From JAQWUY01 sp049615605 (GTDB taxonomy: Bacteria > Pseudomonadota > Alphaproteobacteria > JAQWUY01): DNA of 5,094 nucleotides. This document shows positions 1 to 5,094 of the stretch, one piece after another. The notes beneath the pieces were generated by a model. It did not search any database, was not told the origin of the DNA, and worked only from the letters and a program-made list of their open reading frames with translations. The first letter of the stretch is position 1. Each line of letters starts with the position of its first letter. A program made the position numbers and the translations under genes. The stretch spans positions 1 through 5,094 of the forward strand of contig JBMZFW010000061.1 of NCBI GenBank assembly GCA_049615605.1, written 5' to 3'.

Positions 1-723
1 GAAAAACCAGTTGCAACTGAACTGGCAAGCAAGATACTTGCTATTGAAGATATCTGGGGCGAAGTATTTAAAGTATCAATTGAAAAAATATCTGATATTG
101 ATTGGTTGGTGGAAAATCAAAAATCATTTAAACCATTTGAAGTTGGTGATTTCTTTATTTATCAAGATATTTATAAAGGCGATATTCCAAATGATAAAAT
201 AGCAATTAAGGTACAAGCAAGCAAAGCATTTGGTACTGGTTCACACGCAACAACAATGGGGTGTTTGCAAGCCATTGATGAATTAAGCGGTGAATTTAAT
301 AATGTAATAGATGTGGGTACAGGCACGGGCATATTATCGGTTGCCATAAACAAACATTTAAAACCAAATAAAATTATCGCAACTGATGTTGATAAAGATG
401 CTTGCGAAGTGGCATTTGAAACATTTAATGAAAACGATGTTTCTAGCATTGATATAATTCAAGCTGATGGGCTGGATAATAAGTGTATTACAAACAATGG
501 AAAATATGATTTACTAGTTGCAAATATTTTGGCAAAACCACTGATTGAAATATCAAAATATACTTTGCCAATATTAACTGATAATGCTAGTATCATTTTA
601 TCTGGAATTAACAAGACCGCAAAGCAATCTGTTCTTGATTGTTATACTGAACTTGGTTTTGTTTTATCAAAACAATATGAAATAAATGACTGGTATACAT
701 TATTAATGTTAAGGAATAAATAA
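1..723 (+). CDS. prmA: Ribosomal protein L11 methyltransferase PrmA (partial, 5' end missing)
   Basis: This is the C-terminal 240 residues of PrmA; the reading frame is open from base 1, so roughly the first 50 residues of a family member of about 290 lie outside the window. The enzyme uses S-adenosylmethionine to methylate amino groups of ribosomal protein L11 in the cytoplasm. Visible marks are a substrate-side segment ending in SFKPFEVGDFF (about 121-153), the family block AFGTGSHATT (226-255), the SAM-binding glycine loop DVGTGTG (310-330), an acidic residue after the second strand (ATDVD, near 379-393), and the VANILA motif (517-534) that replaces the NPPY of related methyltransferases. 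The C-terminal part, with the LSGI strand near 600 and a final LMLRNK, is intact. An internal ATG at 106 is not the start, because homologous sequence continues upstream of it. The stop codon directly abuts the next gene, which indicates cotranscription. Identification is firm from motifs; the L11 target is known from the family. Confidence 0.95.
   Translation, partial: EKPVATELASKILAIEDIWGEVFKVSIEKISDIDWLVENQKSFKPFEVGDFFIYQDIYKGDIPNDKIAIKVQASKAFGTGSHATTMGCLQAIDELSGEFNNVIDVGTGTGILSVAINKHLKPNKIIATDVDKDACEVAFETFNENDVSSIDIIQADGLDNKCITNNGKYDLLVANILAKPLIEISKYTLPILTDNASIILSGINKTAKQSVLDCYTELGFVLSKQYEINDWYTLLMLRNK
711..715 (+). promoter_or_regulatory. Ribosome binding site of the aminopeptidase gene
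   Basis: AAGGA lies inside the last codons of prmA, eight bases before the ATG at 724. It is a good Shine-Dalgarno match at normal spacing. It fixes the start of the aminopeptidase at 724 and shows that the gene has its own initiation signal although it directly follows the prmA stop. Confidence 0.75.
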
Positions 724-2514
724 ATGACACAAAATGAATATGGTTTAACCGAAGGTCCTGCCCCTAAAAACAGAACAACTGATTTGCAAAATTGGTTAAG
801 TGAGAATGACTTTGCAGGCTTTTTAATGATACGAACTGATGAATTCCAAGGGGAATATTTACCAGCCTATGCGGAAAGATTACATTGGTTAACTGGTTTT
901 TCTGGTTCGGCGGGTGTTGTCGTTGTTGGTACGCAAAAGTCGGCTATTTTTGTTGATGGTCGTTATACGGTACAAATTAAAAAAGAACTTGATTATGATT
1001 TATACCAAAAATGCCACTTGGTAAATGAACCTGCGTATCAATGGATTGTTGATAATTTTAAATCGGGCGATGTTATTGCCTATGACAGTTGGTTATTTAC
1101 ACCAAATCAAATTGCTGTGTATGAAAAGGCATTATCAGAAAAGGGCATTGTTTTACAAGCAACGGAAAACCCAATTGATTTAATATGGGAAAATCAACCA
1201 GCCCCACCAGTTGGCAAAGTGGAAGTATTCCCAATGGAATATGCAGGGGTTTCACACAATGATAAAATTGAAGTGATTGCAAAATCATTAAAACAAAACA
1301 ACCTTGATTGTTGTGTCTTAACGATGAGCTGTTCTATCGCTTGGTTATTTAATATCCGTGGTTCTGATGTTCCATTTAACCCAGTAATGTTGTCGTATGC
1401 GATTGTTAACAAAGACGCAACGGCGGTTATTTATGCAGACACGAATAAGATTGATGATACAATTGTTAAACACCTTGGCGATAAAGTTAAGGTTGTTGAC
1501 TTTACACAAGTTGGCGAAGACTTTACAAAGTTAAGCGGTAATGTTGGCGTTGATATGGGCTTTACCCCGCTTGGTCTTGTTGATGTAATTAATGACAGCG
1601 ACGCAACAGTGGTAAGCTTTAACGATATGGCACGCCATCAAAAAGTATTTAAAAATGAAGCGGAACAACAGGCAATGCGTGATTGCCATATCCGTGATGG
1701 TGCGGTTATGACACGAATGCTTCATTGGATTGATACAACACCAATTGCGGAACAAAACGAATGGGTTAATGCCCGTAAGCTAGAAGAATTCCGTTCAAAT
1801 GCAGATAAGTTTAAAGACTTTTCATTTGATACGATTTCTGGCTTTGGTGAAAATGGGGCAATTTGCCATTACCGTGTAAGCGAAGAATCTTCATTACAGT
1901 TTACGGATAATAATTTATATTTATTAGACAGCGGTACACAATACGAAGACGGCACAACGGATATTACCCGCACTATGCCAATTGGCACACCAACAGAAGA
2001 ACAAAAACAAGATTTTACACTTGTATTACAAGGTTTAATTGCATTAACAGTTGCCAATTTCCCAATGGATTATACAGCGGAACAAATTGATTGTATCGCA
2101 AGGGCACCGTTATTTAAACACGGCAAGAATTATGACCACGGAACTGGTCACGGTGTTGGTTGTGCCTTAAATGTACACGAAGGACCATTATATATGTCAT
2201 ATCGCGGTCGTGGTGTGTTATTTGGCGAAGGTGCAATTATTTCAAACGAACCAGGTTATTACAAAGCGGGTGAATATGGTATTCGTCTTGAAAACCTGAT
2301 GATTGCGCAAAAAGCAAAAGACGGATGGTTTGAATGGGAAAACATTACATGGTGTCCAATTGATACGCGTATGGTTAATGTGGAAATGTTATCAAGCGAA
2401 GAAATTGATTGGTTAAATAATTATCATACACAAGTATGGGAAAAAATCAGCCCACTGTTAAAAGACGAACCAGAAGTATATAACTGGTTAATGCAGGCGT
2501 GTGAACCAGTTTAA
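724..2514 (+). CDS. pepP: Xaa-Pro aminopeptidase (aminopeptidase P, M24B family, three-domain form)
   Basis: This 596-residue metalloenzyme should release the N-terminal residue from peptides with proline in second position. No signal peptide or membrane segment is seen, so it is probably cytoplasmic. Two creatinase-like N-terminal domains (about 15-150 and 160-315; the first has ERLHWLTGFSGSAG and FVDGRY) precede a pita-bread catalytic domain (about 320-535) and a short C-terminal domain (about 540-596, starting near TWCPIDTRMVN). All five dinuclear metal ligands are present: D402, D413, H476 (GTGHGVG), E509 (NEPGYY) and E523 (IRLEN). H382 and H485 match the substrate-handling histidines of the family. 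The length fits the long aminopeptidase P class typified by human XPNPEP1, not the shorter E. coli PepP, so the symbol pepP is used loosely. The start is the ATG directly after the prmA stop, with AAGGA upstream. The last four bases overlap ligA on the other strand. Nothing suggests loss of activity. Confidence 0.95.
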   Translation: MTQNEYGLTEGPAPKNRTTDLQNWLSENDFAGFLMIRTDEFQGEYLPAYAERLHWLTGFSGSAGVVVVGTQKSAIFVDGRYTVQIKKELDYDLYQKCHLVNEPAYQWIVDNFKSGDVIAYDSWLFTPNQIAVYEKALSEKGIVLQATENPIDLIWENQPAPPVGKVEVFPMEYAGVSHNDKIEVIAKSLKQNNLDCCVLTMSCSIAWLFNIRGSDVPFNPVMLSYAIVNKDATAVIYADTNKIDDTIVKHLGDKVKVVDFTQVGEDFTKLSGNVGVDMGFTPLGLVDVINDSDATVVSFNDMARHQKVFKNEAEQQAMRDCHIRDGAVMTRMLHWIDTTPIAEQNEWVNARKLEEFRSNADKFKDFSFDTISGFGENGAICHYRVSEESSLQFTDNNLYLLDSGTQYEDGTTDITRTMPIGTPTEEQKQDFTLVLQGLIALTVANFPMDYTAEQIDCIARAPLFKHGKNYDHGTGHGVGCALNVHEGPLYMSYRGRGVLFGEGAIISNEPGYYKAGEYGIRLENLMIAQKAKDGWFEWENITWCPIDTRMVNVEMLSSEEIDWLNNYHTQVWEKISPLLKDEPEVYNWLMQACEPV

Positions 2515-2523
2515 AATAAACTG
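2507..2523. repeat. Small inverted repeat over the shared stop codons
   Basis: CAGTTT (2507-2512) and AAACTG (2518-2523) form a six-pair stem with the five-base loop AAAAT, spanning the point where the two convergent genes end. Four more pairs are possible outside it (ACCA 2505-2508 against TGGT 2527-2530), but only as an alternative fold. The stem is AT-rich, and the only T run on the + strand (2538-2543) starts 15 bases further on, so it does not look like a standard intrinsic terminator. It may be chance, or a weak bidirectional end signal; no better terminator candidate exists at this junction. Confidence 0.3.
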
Positions 2524-4661
2524 ATTTGGTCTGATTGTTTTTTATCTGATTTTTCTTCTGTTTCTGAATGTGTTTCTTCTTTAACAGGTTGTTCATCAGA
2601 AGATTTACTGATATTGATAAATTCATCTTCTGTTAAAACTGTTACACCTAGTTCTTGAGCCTTTTTGGCTTTTGAACCTGCATTTTCGCCACAAATAAGG
2701 AAATCAGTTTTACTAGATACAGAACCAGAAATCTTTGCACCCAATTTTTCTGCTAGTGCCTTTGCTTCATCGCGCTTCATTTGCGTAAGTGTACCTGTAA
2801 ACACAACTGTTTTATCAGACAGTTCACTGTTTATCGTTTGTAATTCATAATTTTCAATACTTAATTCATTTACAAGGTTTGTTATTTTATCTTTATTAAT
2901 TGTAAAGTATTTAATTAAATCTTTAACTGCCACTTCGCCCAGTCCATCAATGGCAACTAGGCTGGCATAAGCGGAATTATCAATTCCACCAAGTCCCGCA
3001 TCAACAATATTGGATTGCAGGTTTTCAAATGACTTGTAATTTTTTGCAAGTGTCTTTGCCGTTTCACGCCCGATTTGACGAATACCTAGGGCAAATATAA
3101 ATCGGTCTAGTGATATGTTTCGTTTCTTATCAATTTCTGTAATAAGGTTATTAAATGATAATTCCGCCCAACCTTCTTTTGATAAAATAGTATTTTGGTG
3201 TTGTTGCAATTTAAATATATCGGCAAATTCAGTTATTAATTTATCATTGTAAAATTGTTCAATATATTTTGAACCAAAGCCATCAATATCAAACGCATTT
3301 CTTGATACGAAGTGTTTTAAACCTTCAACCGCTTGTGCAGGGCAAGTATTCCCACCCGTACAACGAATGGCAACATCGTCGCCGTCTTTAAGTGCAGGGG
3401 AATTACATTCAGGGCAAGTATCAGGGAATATAAATTCCACTGAATTATCAGGGCGTTTATCCATATTAACCGATACAACCTGTGGAATTACATCGCCCGC
3501 CCTTTGAATTACGACTGTATCGCCATTCCTTACGCCCAAGCGTTTTATTTCATCTGCATTGTGCAGGGTCGCACGGCTTACCATTACACCACCAATATTT
3601 ATTGCTTCAAGATTGGCAACAGGGGTTAATACACCAGTCCTGCCCACTTGGATAGTTATTTCATTTAAAATCGTCACTGCTTGTTCCGCAGGGAATTTAT
3701 GGGCAATCGCCCAACGCGGTGCACGGGCAACAAAGCCAAGACGGTCTTGTAAAGATAATTCATTTACCTTGTGAACAACCCCATCAATATCAAAATCAAG
3801 CCCGCTTCGTTCCGTGTTGATTTTTTCATAATGATTTATAATTTCATCAACTGTATTGTTTTTATTGGTAAGTGGTGTTGTTGTAAAACCCCACGATTTT
3901 AATTTTTCATTTGCTTCGCTCATCGTTGGGGCGATTTGATTTGATACTTCCCCCCAACCATAGGCAAAGAACCTTAATGGGCGTTGTGCGGTGATATTTG
4001 TATCAAGCTGTCTTAATGAACCAGCCGCGGCGTTTCGTGGGTTGGCAAAAACTTTATTGCCATCTTGTTCTTGGCGTTGGTTAAGTTTTATAAAATCTGA
4101 TTTATTCATATAAACTTCCCCACGAATTTCCACCACATCGGGGAAATTGCCACTTAATGAATGGGGAATGTCTTTGATTGTTTTAATGTTTGCGGTAATG
4201 TCTTCGCCTTCTGCACCATCGCCACGGGTAACAGCATAAACCATTTTCCCACTTTCATAACGAATTGAAGCGGATAATCCATCAATTTTTGGTTCAGACC
4301 ATATTTCAATATTGCCACTTACGCCAAGGAATCTTTTTACCTTGTCCATAAAATCGTTTATATCACCTTTGTCAAAGGCATTGCCCAATGATAACATTGG
4401 TACGGAATGCTTTATCTTTTTAAAGCCTTCTTTTACCCCAAATCCAACTTTTTTTGACGGGCTGTTTGGTAATATTAAGTGTGGGAATTTTTCTTCAATA
4501 GCATTGTTAAGATTGCGAAGTTTATCATATTCCGCATCCGTTATCGTTGGGGCGTCCTTTTGATGGTATTGTTGGTCGTGGAAATTAATTTCCATTGCCA
4601 ATGATTGCAATATCTTTTTTGCTTGGGCTTCGTCAATGGTGTTTATATCAACATCAAACAT
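2511..4661 (-). CDS. ligA: NAD-dependent DNA ligase LigA, with C-terminal extension
   Basis: This 716-residue enzyme seals DNA nicks using NAD+ in replication and repair. Domain Ia (about 1-75) carries the nicotinamide-site residues Y32, H33, D42, Y45 and D46. The adenylation domain has the AMP-accepting lysine K125 in KIDG, then the PRNAAAGSLRQLD block (208-220), K298 in DGVVHK and K322 in HKFP. An OB fold (about 326-405) includes the VGRTGVLTPVA stretch. A zinc finger follows with C416, C419, C434 and C440, then helix-hairpin-helix repeats (about 445-590) and a BRCT domain (about 613-685). All key residues are present. It is longer than E. coli LigA (671 residues), partly from a charged tail (687-716) ending in QISLF. 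The ATG start is one base after the recN stop, with a weak GGGG as ribosome binding site; translational coupling to recN is likely. The stop codon overlaps that of the convergent aminopeptidase gene. Confidence 0.97.
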   Translation of the reverse strand: MFDVDINTIDEAQAKKILQSLAMEINFHDQQYHQKDAPTITDAEYDKLRNLNNAIEEKFPHLILPNSPSKKVGFGVKEGFKKIKHSVPMLSLGNAFDKGDINDFMDKVKRFLGVSGNIEIWSEPKIDGLSASIRYESGKMVYAVTRGDGAEGEDITANIKTIKDIPHSLSGNFPDVVEIRGEVYMNKSDFIKLNQRQEQDGNKVFANPRNAAAGSLRQLDTNITAQRPLRFFAYGWGEVSNQIAPTMSEANEKLKSWGFTTTPLTNKNNTVDEIINHYEKINTERSGLDFDIDGVVHKVNELSLQDRLGFVARAPRWAIAHKFPAEQAVTILNEITIQVGRTGVLTPVANLEAINIGGVMVSRATLHNADEIKRLGVRNGDTVVIQRAGDVIPQVVSVNMDKRPDNSVEFIFPDTCPECNSPALKDGDDVAIRCTGGNTCPAQAVEGLKHFVSRNAFDIDGFGSKYIEQFYNDKLITEFADIFKLQQHQNTILSKEGWAELSFNNLITEIDKKRNISLDRFIFALGIRQIGRETAKTLAKNYKSFENLQSNIVDAGLGGIDNSAYASLVAIDGLGEVAVKDLIKYFTINKDKITNLVNELSIENYELQTINSELSDKTVVFTGTLTQMKRDEAKALAEKLGAKISGSVSSKTDFLICGENAGSKAKKAQELGVTVLTEDEFINISKSSDEQPVKEETHSETEEKSDKKQSDQISLF
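2514..2603 (-). other. LigA C-terminal charged tail ending in a putative sliding-clamp-binding motif
   Basis: Residues 687-711 of LigA, after the BRCT domain, are rich in E, K, S, D and Q, with almost no hydrophobic residues, and should be disordered. The last five residues, QISLF (codons 2514-2528), closely match the bacterial beta-clamp-binding consensus QL(S/D)LF, with I for L at the second position. The placement at the extreme C-terminus after a flexible linker resembles known clamp-binding peptides in DNA polymerases. Clamp binding is inferred from the motif alone. Confidence 0.55.
2811..2873 (-). repeat. Degenerate 21-base (seven-residue) repeat in the ligA linker
   Basis: LigA residues 597-617 read as three seven-residue units, VNELSIE, NYELQTI and NSELSDK, each with E-L at the same place. 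The DNA units share GAATTA or GAACTG cores at 21-base spacing. The stretch links the helix-hairpin-helix region to the BRCT domain, a part of LigA that varies among species. The repeat is short and imperfect, and could be chance in AT-rich sequence. Confidence 0.35.
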
Positions 4662-4662
4662 A

Positions 4663-5094
4663 TTATAACCCCATTAATGATTTTGCATTGGCTTTTGATT
4701 CTTCGCTAATTGTATCACCAGATAACATACGGGCAATTTCATTTACCCTTTCATCTGTACTTAACGATTTGATTTCTGAATATGTTGAATTATCAACCGC
4801 CGATTTACTTACAAAGAAATGATTGTCCGATAGTCCCGCCACTTGTGGGGAATGGGTAATAACAATTACTTGGTGTGTTTTTGCAAGTTCCTTTAAGCGA
4901 ACACCGATTGTATGCGCGGCAGCACCGCCGATACCAGCGTCAACTTCGTCAAATAACAATGTTGTTGCGGTGTTTGTTTCCGCTAGTGCCAAGTTTAAGC
5001 CCAATAATAACCTTGACAATTCACCACCCGATGCTGATTTGTGAATAGGGGCGAAATCAGAACCCACATTGGTTCTTGCCATAAAGCGAACCTT
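4663..5094 (-). CDS. recN: DNA repair protein RecN (partial, 5' end missing)
   Basis: The window holds the last 143 residues of RecN, an SMC-like ATPase that acts early in recombinational repair of double-strand breaks by holding DNA ends together. The frame is open to the window edge, so the N-terminal Walker A half and the coiled coil (about 400 residues in typical family members) lie outside. The C-terminal ATPase half is clear: the ABC signature SASGGELSR (about 5014-5040), the Walker B segment LLFDEVDAGIGG (about 4927-4962) with the catalytic glutamate after the aspartate, and the H-loop THSPQVA (about 4838-4860). The ending, with EIARMLSGD and then SKANAKSLMGL, is the normal RecN C-terminus. 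The ATG at 5080-5082 is internal, because family sequence (KVRF) continues past it. ligA follows after one base, so the two are probably cotranscribed as a repair unit. Confidence 0.96.
   Translation of the reverse strand, partial: KVRFMARTNVGSDFAPIHKSASGGELSRLLLGLNLALAETNTATTLLFDEVDAGIGGAAAHTIGVRLKELAKTHQVIVITHSPQVAGLSDNHFFVSKSAVDNSTYSEIKSLSTDERVNEIARMLSGDTISEESKANAKSLMGL
4669..4672 (-). promoter_or_regulatory. Weak ribosome binding site of ligA
   Basis: GGGG, inside the last codons of recN, lies seven bases before the ligA ATG at 4661. It is a poor Shine-Dalgarno match, and no better one is present nearby. With the recN stop only one base from the ligA start, initiation by ribosomes finishing recN is a reasonable inference. 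The start is supported by the position of the domain Ia residues Y32 and H33, ten residues later than in E. coli LigA. Confidence 0.4.

Noticed and set aside
11..202. Open frame of 63 codons on the + strand at the start of the window
   Set aside because: It lies in another frame of prmA, whose frame carries family motifs throughout; the product has no recognisable features.
1097..2057. - strand open frames of 62-74 codons opposite the aminopeptidase gene
   Set aside because: The + strand frame holds all catalytic residues of the M24 family; the opposite frames show no domain or independent support.
2521..2551. Repeated CTGATT at 2521, 2531 and 2546 as a possible short tandem or regulatory repeat
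   Set aside because: The spacing is uneven (10 and 15 bases), and the copies simply encode recurring S-D and Q-I/K-S-D residues in the low-complexity LigA tail.
4662..4662. Possible separate promoter region between recN and ligA
   Set aside because: Only one base separates the genes, and I saw no convincing promoter in the end of recN; cotranscription is simpler.
3559..4822. Several + strand open frames of 70-83 codons opposite ligA and recN (for example 3559-3774, 4312-4563, 4595-4822)
   Set aside because: They are antisense to well-conserved coding sequence and give products without recognisable domains; they are ordinary shadow frames.
1..5094. Search for a novel defence, mobile, CRISPR or RNA-based system
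   Set aside because: All but one base is taken up by four recognisable housekeeping genes; there are no spaced repeats, tRNA-like folds, transposase fragments or terminal inverted repeats.

Overview
This window is compact, AT-rich (roughly 35-40% GC by eye) bacterial chromosome made almost entirely of housekeeping genes. It holds two convergent pairs. On the + strand are the 3' part of prmA (ribosomal protein L11 methyltransferase) and a complete three-domain Xaa-Pro aminopeptidase. On the - strand are the 3' part of recN (DNA repair ATPase) and a complete ligA (NAD-dependent DNA ligase). The four coding regions leave only one non-coding base (4662), so there is no room for separate promoters, RNA genes or mobile elements, and I see none.

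The organism is probably a low-GC alphaproteobacterium. PrmA has the alphaproteobacterial style around its AFGTGSHATT block. The roughly 600-residue aminopeptidase P is a form common in that class, and to my knowledge prmA next to an aminopeptidase P gene and recN next to ligA are both familiar alphaproteobacterial arrangements. The sequence does not fix the genus. All four genes end in TAA, and the standard bacterial code fits throughout.

Layout: prmA (1-723, start outside the window) is followed with no gap by the aminopeptidase gene (724-2514). That gene meets ligA (2511-4661, - strand) tail to tail, sharing a palindromic TTAA that supplies both stop codons. recN (4663-5094, - strand, start outside the window) lies one base upstream of ligA. 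recN and ligA form a DNA repair and replication unit: RecN holds broken ends together and LigA seals nicks. prmA and the aminopeptidase form a protein modification and turnover unit.

I found no undescribed multi-gene system. The observation most worth checking is at the end of LigA. A charged, low-complexity tail follows the BRCT domain and ends exactly in QISLF, a close match to the peptide by which polymerases and other proteins bind the DnaN sliding clamp. Lesser points are a degenerate seven-residue repeat in the LigA linker before the BRCT domain, and a small hairpin over the shared stop codons.
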